Assembly (NCBI RefSeq): GCF_004341845.1
Contig: NZ_SLVB01000004.1
Span: forward strand, 248,001 to 312,000
Length of the DNA stretch: 64,000 nucleotides
Source: Novosphingobium sp. PhB165
Lineage (GTDB): Bacteria; Pseudomonadota; Alphaproteobacteria; Sphingomonadales; Sphingomonadaceae
Direction: 5' to 3'
Both the position numbers and the translations under genes were made by a program. Shown piece after piece: positions 8,430 through 16,874 of this stretch. Under the pieces are notes generated by a model. It had not been told where the DNA came from. It did no database searches and saw nothing but the letters and a program-made list of their open reading frames with translations. Positions within the stretch are counted from its first letter, which is position 1. Every line of letters begins with the position of its first letter.

Positions 8430-10913
8430 ATGACCACAAAGTCTTCCGCAGATTCTCCTGCCGAGGTTCCTGCCGAGATCGGGGACTGGTTCGCCGCACG
8501 CGGCTGGCGCGTTCGGCGGCACCAGCAGGAGATGCTGGCAGCGGCGGACCGGGGCAACCATGCCCTGCTCGTCGCCGATACCGGCGCGGGCAAGACGCTG
8601 GCGGGGTTCCTGCCGACGCTGGCGGATTTCTGCCCCTCGCGGCGGCAAGGGACGGCGATGCCCGAAGGGCTGCACACGCTCTATGTCTCGCCGCTCAAGG
8701 CGCTCGCCCACGATGTCCAGCGCAACCTGCTGGCGCCGGTGGAAGAGATGGGCCTGCCGATCCGCATCGAGACCCGCAGCGGCGATACGCCCTCGGACCG
8801 CAAGGCGCGCCAGCGCGCCCGGCCGCCGCATGTGCTGCTGACGACGCCCGAATCGCTTTCGCTGCTGCTGACCTATCCCGAAGCGCCGGAACTGTTCGCC
8901 GGCCTGAAACGCGTGGTGATCGACGAGATCCATGCGTTCGCCACCGGCAAGCGGGGGGACCTACTGGCGCTGTCGCTCGCGCGGTTGCAGGCGCTGAGCC
9001 CGGGTTTGCAGCGGGCCGGGCTTTCGGCGACGCTGGCCGATCCCGATGCCTTCCGGGGCTGGCTGGCCCCTTGGGGGGAGATCGACGCGGTGGAACTGGT
9101 GGAGGGCGAGCCCGGCGCCGAACCGGAAGTCTCGATCCTGCTGCCACAGGAGGAGCGCATCCCCTGGAGCGGCCACGCGGCGACCTGGGCGATCCCGCAA
9201 CTGATCGAGCAGATCAAGGCGCACCGCACCACGCTGATCTTCACCAATACCCGCTTCCTCGCCGAGTACATCTTTCAGGAATTGTGGGACGCCAACGAGG
9301 ACAACCTGCCGATCGGCATCCACCACGGCTCGCTCTCGAAGGAGGCGCGGCGCAAGGTGGAGGGGGCGATGGCTGAGGGGCGGCTTCGGGCGCTCGTATG
9401 TACCGCCAGCCTCGATCTCGGTGTGGACTGGGGCGATATCGACCTTGTCGTGCAGATGGGGGCGCCCAAGGGATCCTCCCGCCTGCTCCAGCGTATCGGC
9501 CGCGCCAATCACCGGCTCGACCAGCCCAGCAAGGCCATGTTGGTACCGGGCAATCGCTTCGAGTTCCTGGAGGCTTTCGCCGCGCAGGAAGCGGTGCGCG
9601 AGGGGCAGCGCGACGGTGAGGCTTTCCGCCCCGGCGGACTGGACGTGCTGGCGCAGCACGTCATGGGCACCGCCTGCGCGGGGCCGTTCCGCGAGCATGC
9701 CCTGCTTGCCGAACTGCGCTCATCCGCCGCCTATGCCTGGGTGGACGAGACGATCTTCGCCCGCGTGCTCGATTTCGTGGCGACCGGGGGCTACGCGCTG
9801 CGCTCCTATGACCGCTTTCGCCGGATCGTGCGCGAGAAGGATGGGGAGGGGGGCTGGCAATGGCGTCTGACCCATCCCGAACATGCCGCGCGCCACCGGC
9901 TCAATGCCGGGATCATCGTCGATGCCGAGATGCTGGAAGTGCGCTTCCGCAACGGCCGCTCGCTGGGACGGGTGGAGGAGGGCTTCGGGGCCAGCCTCAA
10001 GTCCGGCGATACGTTCCGCTTTGCGGGCATGGATCTGGAAGTCGAAGCCCTGCGCGAACTGGAGCTGATCGTGCGCGCGGCCAAGCGTTCGGCTACGATC
10101 CCCAGCTACATGGGCCAGCGCATGCCGATCTCGACGCATCTGGCTGAGCGTGTGCGCGCCATGCTGTTCGACCGGGCGGGCTGGGCGCGCTTTCCCGACG
10201 ACGTGCGCGAATGGCTGGAAGTGCAGGACTGGCGCTCGCACCTGCCCGCGCCGGGGCGGTTGCTGGTGGAAAGCTTCCCGCACCACGGCGCCGCCTATAC
10301 CACGTACTATACGTTCGAGGGCTGGCCGGCGAACCAGTCGCTGGGCATGCTGATTACCCGGCGCATGGAGGATCGCGGGCTGGGGCCGCTGGGTTTCGTG
10401 GCCACCGACTATGCCCTGGTGGTCTGGGGGCTGAAGCCGGTGGAGGACCCCGCCGCGCTGCTCTCGCCCGATATCCTGACGCACGAATTCGTCGACTGGG
10501 TGCAGCAGTCCTACCTGCTGCGCCGGGCCTTTCGCGAAGTGGCGGTGATTTCCGGGCTCGTCGAACGGCAGCAGCCGGGGACGCGCAAGTCGGGCCGGCA
10601 GGTCACCTTCTCGACCGATCTGATCTACGATGTCCTGCGCAAGTACGAACCCGATCACTTGCTGATAGAGGCCGCCTGGGCCGATGCCCGCGCGCGCATG
10701 ACCGATGTGGCCCGCGTGGCCGATGTCCTCGACCGGGCGGCGCGTGAAGTGGACCATGTTCGGCTGGACCGGATCAGCCCGCTCTCGGTTCCGGCCCTGT
10801 CGATGATCGGCCGCGAATCGCTGCCGTCGGGAGCGGCCGATGAAGATCTGCTGGTGGAGGCGGAGAGCCTTGCCTCGCTGGCGATGCGGGTGGACCCACC
10901 CGGGGAGGTCTGA
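8430..10913 (+). CDS. Lhr-like / ligase-associated DEXH-box helicase
   Basis: An 827-residue superfamily 2 ATP-dependent DNA helicase. Visible motifs: Q-like RRHQQEML (29-36), Walker A ADTGAGKT (49-56), Walker B DEIH (165-168), SAT (199-201), FTNTR (271-275) and motif VI QRIGRANHR (354-362), followed by a winged-helix/DUF4145-like C-terminal region. Length and motifs fit the family found beside an ATP-dependent DNA ligase, an exonuclease and a metallophosphoesterase in a predicted DNA-damage module. None of those partners is adjacent here. The start at 8430 is the first ATG giving the family N-terminus; the frame is open 25 codons further upstream. Confidence 0.9.
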   Translation: MTTKSSADSPAEVPAEIGDWFAARGWRVRRHQQEMLAAADRGNHALLVADTGAGKTLAGFLPTLADFCPSRRQGTAMPEGLHTLYVSPLKALAHDVQRNLLAPVEEMGLPIRIETRSGDTPSDRKARQRARPPHVLLTTPESLSLLLTYPEAPELFAGLKRVVIDEIHAFATGKRGDLLALSLARLQALSPGLQRAGLSATLADPDAFRGWLAPWGEIDAVELVEGEPGAEPEVSILLPQEERIPWSGHAATWAIPQLIEQIKAHRTTLIFTNTRFLAEYIFQELWDANEDNLPIGIHHGSLSKEARRKVEGAMAEGRLRALVCTASLDLGVDWGDIDLVVQMGAPKGSSRLLQRIGRANHRLDQPSKAMLVPGNRFEFLEAFAAQEAVREGQRDGEAFRPGGLDVLAQHVMGTACAGPFREHALLAELRSSAAYAWVDETIFARVLDFVATGGYALRSYDRFRRIVREKDGEGGWQWRLTHPEHAARHRLNAGIIVDAEMLEVRFRNGRSLGRVEEGFGASLKSGDTFRFAGMDLEVEALRELELIVRAAKRSATIPSYMGQRMPISTHLAERVRAMLFDRAGWARFPDDVREWLEVQDWRSHLPAPGRLLVESFPHHGAAYTTYYTFEGWPANQSLGMLITRRMEDRGLGPLGFVATDYALVVWGLKPVEDPAALLSPDILTHEFVDWVQQSYLLRRAFREVAVISGLVERQQPGTRKSGRQVTFSTDLIYDVLRKYEPDHLLIEAAWADARARMTDVARVADVLDRAAREVDHVRLDRISPLSVPALSMIGRESLPSGAADEDLLVEAESLASLAMRVDPPGEV

Positions 10914-10937
10914 GGCTGTCTGCGCACGGCAAAGAAA

Positions 10938-10961
10938 AAGGGGCGGATCTCTCCGCCCCTT
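10938..10961 (-). terminator. rho-independent terminator of the tonB-exbBD operon
   Basis: A perfect 10-bp stem (AAGGGGCGGA at 10938-10947 paired with TCCGCCCCTT at 10952-10961) with a 4-nt loop. On the minus strand it is followed by a T-rich run (TTTTTCTTT), so it serves mainly exbD, whose stop is at 10997. It may also stop the helicase transcript from the other side. Confidence 0.88.
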
Positions 10962-10996
10962 CCTTGGTTCCCGGGGGAACCTGTCCGTTGCCCGGC

Positions 10997-11431
10997 TTAC
11001 TTGCCGAATTCGCGGAACTGGTCGTTACCGACGAAGCCGAACTTGGTCACGTTCGAAGCCTTGATCAGCTCCAGAACCTGAGCCGAAAGCTCGTAGCTTG
11101 CCTGGGCTTCCGGCTGGTACTGCAGTTCGGGCTCGACCTTGTAGGTCAGCGACTGCGCCAGCAGGTTCCGCAGGGTTCCCTGGTCGACGGCATTACCGTT
11201 CCAGAGAATCTTCGCATCCGCGGTGAGCACGATCTTGTTCTTGATCGGGTCCACCGGCGGCGGCGTGTTCGTCGGGGGAGTTGCAACCGGGAGATCGATA
11301 TCGATCGAGTGGGTCGCAACCGGGATGGTGATGATGAACATGATGAGGAGAACGAGCATGACGTCGATCAACGGCGTCGTGTTCATTTCCATCATCGGGG
11401 CGCCATCATCCTTGCCGCCTGACATTGCCAT
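10997..11431 (-). CDS. exbD: ExbD biopolymer transport protein (second copy)
   Basis: A 144-residue member of the ExbD/TolR family. A short cytoplasmic head is followed by NTTPLIDVMLVLLIMFIITIP, a single membrane helix carrying the conserved Asp (D23) that conducts protons with ExbB. The rest is a periplasmic domain with a Pro-rich linker (TPPTNTPPPVDP). With ExbB it converts the proton gradient into TonB movement. It is the last gene of the operon, 23 bp after the first exbD, and is followed by a clear terminator. Confidence 0.93.
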   Translation of the reverse strand: MAMSGGKDDGAPMMEMNTTPLIDVMLVLLIMFIITIPVATHSIDIDLPVATPPTNTPPPVDPIKNKIVLTADAKILWNGNAVDQGTLRNLLAQSLTYKVEPELQYQPEAQASYELSAQVLELIKASNVTKFGFVGNDQFREFGK

Positions 11432-11454
11432 GGAATGTTACTCCTTCTCGAGCG

Positions 11455-11988
11455 TCACGCGCCCGGGTCAACCGGGTTGGTGATGAAGCCAACCGTCGGG
11501 TAACCAGCGATCTGGACGTTGTAGATCGCACCGGCCACGCAACGCCAGGGGGCGTTCACGTCACCGCGGATGTGGACCTGCGGCACGAGATCCGGATTGT
11601 CCCTAAGGGCTGCCGGACCGCCTTCGCGCTTCACGATGGCGTCAAGACGCTTGAAGGCCTGGTCGTACAGTTCCTGCGAGGTCACCGGCGTGATGTTGTT
11701 GAAGTAAACGCGGCATTCGCCATTGCGCGACGCGCCCTGGAAGCCGGGTTCACCTGCGCTGCGACCCGAATCGTCGGTGGTCGAGACGGAGAGGAGGAGG
11801 TTTTCCACCTTGTCCTTCGATTCGACCGCCACGATGACGGGGATCTTCAGCTTTTCGATCGTCTGGATCGCGACCGGGACCGCGATCAGGAAGATGATCA
11901 AAAGCACCAGCATGACGTCGACGAGCGGCGTCGTGTTGATGTCGGACATCGGTTTTTCGGCACCGCCTCCGCCCGTGGATATCGCCAT
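11455..11988 (-). CDS. exbD: ExbD biopolymer transport protein (first copy, enlarged periplasmic domain)
   Basis: A 177-residue ExbD/TolR-family protein with the same N-terminal signature, NTTPLVDVMLVLLIIFLIAVP, including the proton-pathway Asp. Its periplasmic part is about 35 residues longer than in the neighbouring copy and contains two Cys (GECRVYF, WRCVAG) that could form a disulphide. The segment DLVPQVHIRGD corresponds to the usual ExbD strand. Two different ExbDs behind one ExbB suggest a mixed ExbD complex or alternative partners; that is inference. Confidence 0.9.
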   Translation of the reverse strand: MAISTGGGGAEKPMSDINTTPLVDVMLVLLIIFLIAVPVAIQTIEKLKIPVIVAVESKDKVENLLLSVSTTDDSGRSAGEPGFQGASRNGECRVYFNNITPVTSQELYDQAFKRLDAIVKREGGPAALRDNPDLVPQVHIRGDVNAPWRCVAGAIYNVQIAGYPTVGFITNPVDPGA

Positions 11989-12099
11989 AGTCTTATCCTA
12001 ATCCTTGCGTTGCCCTGGGGGGCGACGGATGCAAACGAAGTGCTCCGCCGCCTGGGTCCCCGTGGACGCGCTACCGTGTGACAGCGCGTCCTATGCTGC

Positions 12100-12873
12100 T
12101 TACGGCTTGGCCGGAGCAGCAGCCGGCTTGGCCGGAGCAGCGGCGGGCTTGGCGGCGGCGGTGGAGATGACGGGCTTAACGGTGCCCTTCGAGTTGATGT
12201 TCGCCAGCAGGTCGGCCGAGAAGCCGGTCAGCAGTTCGGCGATGCGCTTGTTGCGGCTCTGGAGGTAGTTGTAGGCCAGAACTGCGGGAACGGCGACGAT
12301 CAGGCCGAGCGCGGTCATGATCAGCGATTCACCGACCGGACCGGCAACCTTGTCGATCGAAGCCGAACCGGCGATGCCGATGGCGATCAGGGCGCGGTAG
12401 ATGCCGACCACGGTACCGAACAGACCGATGAACGGTGCGGTCGCGCCGACGGTGGCGAGGAACGGCAGGCCGGTGGCGAGACGCGAGTTGATCGAGGCTT
12501 CCGAGCGAGCGAGCGAAGCGTGCATCCAGTCATGGGCTTCGAGCGAGTCGGTCATCTTCGAGTGCTGGTCTTCGGCGGCGATGCCGTCGTCGACGAGCTG
12601 GCGCCATGCGCTGTTCTTGTCCAGCTTGGCAGCGCCTTCACGCAGGGTGGGAGCCTTCCAGAACGCGGTGCGCACTGCGCCGAACTGGCGCAGGATCTTC
12701 GACTGTTCGAACCACTTGGTGAAGAGGATGTAGAACGAGCCGAACGACATGATGCCCATGATGGTCACGGTGGCGTACGAAATGAAACCACCGGCCTGAA
12801 GAGCTTCGACAAAGCCGAACTTGTTCTGCGGCGCTGCTTCGCCAGCGGCGGCAAGGATGTCAACGATAAGCAT
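12100..12873 (-). CDS. exbB: ExbB/TolQ family proton channel protein
   Basis: A 257-residue inner-membrane protein of the MotA/TolQ/ExbB family. A first helix near residues 30-52 precedes a cytoplasmic loop. The signature region follows: LATVGATAPFIGLFGTVVGI and then GPVGESLIMTALGLIVAVPAVLAYN around residues 160-215. It forms the pentameric channel that, with ExbD, energises TonB. The C-terminus is an unusual low-complexity Ala/Pro/Lys tail (AAAKPAAAPAKPAAAPAKP). A GAGAGG-like ribosome site precedes the ATG, and it is the second gene of the operon after tonB. Confidence 0.94.
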   Translation of the reverse strand: MLIVDILAAAGEAAPQNKFGFVEALQAGGFISYATVTIMGIMSFGSFYILFTKWFEQSKILRQFGAVRTAFWKAPTLREGAAKLDKNSAWRQLVDDGIAAEDQHSKMTDSLEAHDWMHASLARSEASINSRLATGLPFLATVGATAPFIGLFGTVVGIYRALIAIGIAGSASIDKVAGPVGESLIMTALGLIVAVPAVLAYNYLQSRNKRIAELLTGFSADLLANINSKGTVKPVISTAAAKPAAAPAKPAAAPAKP

Positions 12874-12947
12874 GCGATTTACCTCTCAAGAAGAATGCAG
12901 GATTTGGCCGAATCCAACGCGTGGGGGTTCCGGCCAGGCCGTCAAAT

Positions 12948-13607
12948 TTAACTGAGCTTGTAGACGATCGTCGTCGCGTACGAACCGGTGGTTGCGTTAC
13001 CCGCGTCATCGAGAGCGGGGTTGAAGCGACCGAAACGGTTCATGCCTTCACAGGCCGCGGCGTCGAGTTCCGGGCTACCGCTGGAGCTGGTGACGGAGCA
13101 GCTCGTGACGCGACCATCGGGACCGATCGAAACGCGGACACCGACGCGGCCTTCACGCTCTTCGCGCAGGGCCTTGGCCGGATATTCCTGGTTGAAGCGG
13201 CTGGTCCAACCACCCTTGACCGACGCGCCACGCGCCTTCGAGGGGGCCGGGGGTGCCGGCGGTGCAATCGGTGCCGCAGGAGCCGGAATCGGAACCGCGG
13301 GCAGCGCCACCGGAGGCGGCGTGGTCACGGTCGTGATGGCCGGCGGAGCCGGTGCGATGTTGATCGGCGGCGGCGGCGCCACGATCGGCGGCGGCGGCGT
13401 ATCCTGCTTCTGGGGGGGCGGCGGCGGCGGCTCCTCCTTGGGTTTCTCTTCCTTGATGTCGACTGTGGTCACTTTCTTCATGACCTGCTTCACCGCGGAG
13501 TAAGCCAGACCCGTGACGAGTGCATAGCCTACAAAGACGTGGATCAGCGCGACAATGACAAGCGCGGCAATCTTGTTGCCGCTCATTTGCTGGTCAGCGT
13601 AAGCCAT
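12948..13607 (-). CDS. tonB: TonB energy transducer
   Basis: A 219-residue periplasm-spanning protein. An N-terminal membrane anchor (residues 10-35) is followed by a Pro-rich rigid linker (KEEKPKEEPPPPPPQKQ and further PPP runs to about residue 120). The C-terminal TonB domain includes YPAKALREEREGRVGVRVSI and ends SYATTIVYKLS. It carries proton-motive energy from ExbBD to outer-membrane receptors such as the one at the left end of the window. It is first in tonB-exbB-exbD-exbD, with a 74-bp gap before exbB. Confidence 0.95.
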   Translation of the reverse strand: MAYADQQMSGNKIAALVIVALIHVFVGYALVTGLAYSAVKQVMKKVTTVDIKEEKPKEEPPPPPPQKQDTPPPPIVAPPPPINIAPAPPAITTVTTPPPVALPAVPIPAPAAPIAPPAPPAPSKARGASVKGGWTSRFNQEYPAKALREEREGRVGVRVSIGPDGRVTSCSVTSSSGSPELDAAACEGMNRFGRFNPALDDAGNATTGSYATTIVYKLS

Positions 13608-13974
13608 TCAAACGCATCACTCCATAATCAAGCCCCAACCCCACCCGGGTGCGGACAGGGCCAAAGGCGCCCATGGCCCCCTCCCCAAGGAAAGGTCCAT
13701 GACGAAACTCTAAATTACCCACCCTGACGGCTGTCAGTTCACCTAACCGTAAACGTTGTAACGGGGTTGGCGAACCGTGGGGCATTTTCGTTTTTTTGCC
13801 CCGTTTTGCGGAATTCCTTAGCGGGACCGTTGCCCCTGTGCAACGCCTTATCGGCAATCGTGTCGTTAACACCTGATTCATGGCTGTTAAGTTCCAAGCT
13901 GGGAAGGGGGAAATTTGTACAGCCCTGTGCAAGTCGCTAAGGCCTCGCCCCGCGCTTTCCGGAGATCGTTCCCA
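13608..13974. other. 367-bp divergent intergenic region
   Basis: It separates tonB (minus) from an exported hypothetical gene (plus). It is visibly less GC-rich than its surroundings. It holds a candidate tonB promoter (13709-13737) and a GGGGCA/TGCCCC inverted repeat (13779-13802) with a T-rich loop. No gene was recognised. Confidence 0.6.
13709..13737 (-). promoter_or_regulatory. candidate promoter for tonB
   Basis: On the minus strand CTGACA (-35-like, 13732-13737) and TTTAGA (-10-like, 13709-13714) are exactly 17 bp apart, about 100 bp upstream of the tonB start. The -35 overlaps an inverted repeat CTGAC-N4-GTCAG that could be an operator. Both elements are imperfect, so this is tentative. 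Confidence 0.35.
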
Positions 13975-14847
13975 ATGCCTGCGAATCTGCCCCGTCTTGC
14001 CCTGAAACTGGCGTGTGCCGCCCTGGCTGTACAGGCGTTTCCGGCGCTGGCGCAGGCCCAGCCGGCGTCCCGGGACGATGCGCCGGCCCTGCTGCGCGAG
14101 GCGACTTTCGCCGATCTTGCCACGCTGGCCGATTCGGCCCCGCTGGTAGTGCGCGCTACGGTGCGCAAGATGGCGCGCGTAGAGGATGCCCGCGCGCCGG
14201 GGCTTACGCCCGGAATGGGCCGCTTCTACGTGGATGCCGATACCCGCTCGCTGCTCACCGGCTCTTCGCCGATCGGGCAGAGTTTTGCCTATCTTGTGGA
14301 CCTTCCGCTCGATGCGCGCGGCAAGCCGCCGACGCTGAAGAAGCAGGACGTCCTGCTCTTTGCACGTCCCGTCGCAGGACGCCCTGGAGAGCTGCAGCTG
14401 GTTACCCCCACGGCGCAGCAGCTCTGGAGCGAACAGGTGGAAGCGCGCGTGCGCAGCCTGCTGAAAGCGCTTGTCTCCCCCGATGCGCCGGCGCGAATCA
14501 CCGGCGTGCGTGAACTGCTCTTTGTCCCGGGCAACCTTGCCGGGCAGGGAGAGACCCAGATATTCCTCTCGACCGAAAGCGGGTCGGCCGCCTCGATCAC
14601 GGTCGTCCATGAACCCGGCACGGTTCCCGCCTGGGGTGTCTCGTTCTCCGAACTGGTGGCCGATATCGGCCATCCGCCGAAGCCTGAGACGCTGGAATGG
14701 TATCGCCTTGCCTGCTCGCTCCCTGCCAATCCGCCGCAGCGTGCAAACGTTTCCGAAGGCGTGGAAGCCATGAAGCAGGCGGCGGCGGACTATCGCATGG
14801 TGCTGAACCAGCTCGGACCTTGCGTCCGCAATCCCGTGGGCCGCTGA
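13975..14847 (+). CDS. exported protein of unknown function
   Basis: A 290-residue protein starting at an ATG with GGAG about ten bases upstream. It has a signal peptide (MPANLPRLALKLACAALAVQAFPALAQA). The mature part is soluble, with no membrane segment. A beta-rich central region includes VVRATVRKMARVEDARAPG and the C-terminal half contains WYRLACSLP. It does not match a family I can name. A paired-cysteine arrangement (C in LACSLP and C in LGPCVRN) is plausible in the periplasm. It stands alone, about 100 bp before hom. Confidence 0.75.
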   Translation: MPANLPRLALKLACAALAVQAFPALAQAQPASRDDAPALLREATFADLATLADSAPLVVRATVRKMARVEDARAPGLTPGMGRFYVDADTRSLLTGSSPIGQSFAYLVDLPLDARGKPPTLKKQDVLLFARPVAGRPGELQLVTPTAQQLWSEQVEARVRSLLKALVSPDAPARITGVRELLFVPGNLAGQGETQIFLSTESGSAASITVVHEPGTVPAWGVSFSELVADIGHPPKPETLEWYRLACSLPANPPQRANVSEGVEAMKQAAADYRMVLNQLGPCVRNPVGR

Positions 14848-14948
14848 ACTCGGTCGCGCTTCTTGGCTCTATATTAAGGGTTCGGGGCGCGAAGGTACTG
14901 GAATTTCCCGGTGGGCTCGCTTAGGGCGCGCTCGCGAAAGGGAATTCC

Positions 14949-16256
14949 ATGGTTGAACCGCTGAATATTGCGCTAGCCGGTCTCGGCACGGTCGGGGCGG
15001 GCGTTGTCCGTCTCATCGAGACCAATGCCGAACTGATTGCCCGGCGGGCCCGCCGGCCGATCCGCATCGCCGCGGTAAGCGCGCGCGATCGCAGCAAGGA
15101 CCGCGGGGTAGACCTCTCGCGCTATGACTGGGTGGACGATACCGCCGCGCTTGCCTCGCGCCCCGATGTAGACGTGGTGGTCGAGATGGTGGGCGGTTCC
15201 GATGGTCCCGCGCTGGCGCTGGCCCGCAATGCCATCGCGCAGGGCAAGGGCTTCGTTACCGCCAACAAGGCGATGATCGCGCACCATGGGCTGGAACTGG
15301 CCTCGGCCGCCGAATCGGCCGGTGTCGCGCTCAAGTTCGAGGCGGCGGTTGCCGGCGGCATCCCGGTCATCAAGGGCCTGAGCGAAGGCGCTGCCGCCAA
15401 TGCCATAGAGCGGGTCTACGGCATCCTGAACGGCACCTGCAATTACATACTCTCCACCATGGAGGACACCGGCCGCGATTTCGGTGACGTTCTCGCCGAA
15501 GCGCAGCGCATGGGCTATGCCGAGGCCGATCCCACCTTCGACATCGAGGGGATCGACGCCGCGCACAAGCTTTCGATCCTTGCCGCCATCGCGTTCGGTT
15601 CGCAGCTTCGCTTCGATGCGGTGGAGACCTCCGGCATCTCGCGCGTGAAGGCTGCCGACATTGAGCAGGCGCGCTCGCTCGGCTACGTCATCCGCCTGAT
15701 CGGCATGAGCGAGATCGACCGGGCAGAAGGTACCCCGCGCCTGTTCCAGCGCGTGCGTCCGCATCTGGTACCGTTCGACCATCCGCTGGCCCATGTCGAC
15801 GGGGCGACCAATGCCGTTGTCGCCGAGGGCAATTTCATGGGCCGCCTGCTGTTCCAGGGCGCCGGTGCCGGTGACGGGCCGACCGCCAGCGCAGTGGTTG
15901 CCGACATCATCGACATCGCCCGCGGCGAGAAGGGCGCGGCATTCTCGATGCCGTCGAGCGAGCTGGAGGCGATCGAGCCCGCCGGCACCGGCCACCGCCG
16001 CAGCCGCAGCTATATCCGCTTCACCGTGCCGGACCGGCCCGGCGTGCTCGCCGATATCACCGCCGCCATGCGCGATGCGGGAGTCTCGATCGCCAGCATG
16101 ATCCAGAAGGGCCATGCCGGGCAGGAGGGCGAGGTGATCCTGGCCATCGTCACGCACGAAGGCCCCGAATCGGCCGTCAGCGAGGCAATGCGCGTGCTGG
16201 AGGGTTCGGATAGTCTCGCTGCCGCGCCGCTGGTGATGCAGATCATCGAAGGCTGA
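14949..16256 (+). CDS. hom: homoserine dehydrogenase
   Basis: It reduces aspartate semialdehyde to homoserine, the branch point to threonine, methionine and isoleucine. The 435-residue product has the NAD(P)-binding GLGTVGAG (residues 11-18), the catalytic-domain signature GILNGTCNYILSTM near residues 157-170, and a C-terminal ACT domain (about 350-425, VPDRPGVLADITAAM) that normally senses threonine. GGGAATTCC lies just before the ATG. A strong terminator follows, so it is the last gene of its transcript. Confidence 0.97.
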   Translation: MVEPLNIALAGLGTVGAGVVRLIETNAELIARRARRPIRIAAVSARDRSKDRGVDLSRYDWVDDTAALASRPDVDVVVEMVGGSDGPALALARNAIAQGKGFVTANKAMIAHHGLELASAAESAGVALKFEAAVAGGIPVIKGLSEGAAANAIERVYGILNGTCNYILSTMEDTGRDFGDVLAEAQRMGYAEADPTFDIEGIDAAHKLSILAAIAFGSQLRFDAVETSGISRVKAADIEQARSLGYVIRLIGMSEIDRAEGTPRLFQRVRPHLVPFDHPLAHVDGATNAVVAEGNFMGRLLFQGAGAGDGPTASAVVADIIDIARGEKGAAFSMPSSELEAIEPAGTGHRRSRSYIRFTVPDRPGVLADITAAMRDAGVSIASMIQKGHAGQEGEVILAIVTHEGPESAVSEAMRVLEGSDSLAAAPLVMQIIEG

Positions 16257-16260
16257 CATT

Positions 16261-16293
16261 TTCGGCGCGCCCGTCAGCGAGGGGCGCGCCGAA
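16261..16293 (+). terminator. rho-independent terminator of hom
   Basis: A 12-bp perfect stem (TTCGGCGCGCCC at 16261-16272 with GGGCGCGCCGAA at 16282-16293), a 9-nt loop, then CCTTTTT. The T-run overlaps the stop codon of the convergent gene at 16299. Confidence 0.93.
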
Positions 16294-16298
16294 CCTTT

Positions 16299-16808
16299 TT
16301 AATGCGCGCGCAATTCGCCCTTGGCGACGAGGTCCGCGTCGGATCCGGCGGGGGCCTCGGGGATCTGCGACAGGTCGATGATCAGCGGCTGCGCGGGCGC
16401 ACAGGGCGGAATGAAGCAGCCCCGCGCGGCGGTTACGCCGCCGATGTTCTTTTCGAAATTGGGCGGATGAAGCCGGCCGTCATTGGTGCCGGCAGGCCCG
16501 GTCGGGTCGCTTTCGGCGGAGGACTGGACGCGGAACTTTTCCTCGTCCGGCGCGCAGACGACGATTTCGCCCGGCCGTCCTTCGCGCGAACAGGCGCGGT
16601 GGGTGGGATCGGGGGTGACTCTGCCGCCAGACGCCATCATCCTCTCGGCCATGGCGCGGTCAGCGTCCGTGATCGGAGGGCCTACCTGACTGGCAGTGGA
16701 GGCGGAAGCCGAACTGGCTTGTGCAAAGGCGGTTCCGGCGGCGATTCCGGGCGCGCAGGCGGTAGATAGTGTCGCGATTGCGAAAAGCGCGCGCCATGTC
16801 CTCGACAA
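16299..16808 (-). CDS. exported hypothetical protein
   Basis: A 169-residue protein with a TTG start, supported by AGAGGA seven bases upstream. The N-terminus is a signal sequence (MSRTWRALFAIATLSTACAPGIAAG...AFAQ); the Cys at residue 18 makes a lipoprotein conceivable. The mature part has RACSREGRPGEIVVCAPDEEKFRV, a pattern with paired Cys seen in small exported sphingomonad proteins, and GCFIPPCAP. No function is known to me. It is convergent with hom. Confidence 0.7.
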   Translation of the reverse strand: MSRTWRALFAIATLSTACAPGIAAGTAFAQASSASASTASQVGPPITDADRAMAERMMASGGRVTPDPTHRACSREGRPGEIVVCAPDEEKFRVQSSAESDPTGPAGTNDGRLHPPNFEKNIGGVTAARGCFIPPCAPAQPLIIDLSQIPEAPAGSDADLVAKGELRAH

Positions 16809-16874
16809 TTGGTATTCCTCTGTCTAATCCCCCGACCCGAACCTTTTCCCTCCACGCCTTAATGCGGAGTGATC

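Noticed and set aside
8285..8677. Upstream extension of the DUF4010 protein
   Set aside because: The extension is antisense to the helicase start and has a composition unlike a membrane protein.
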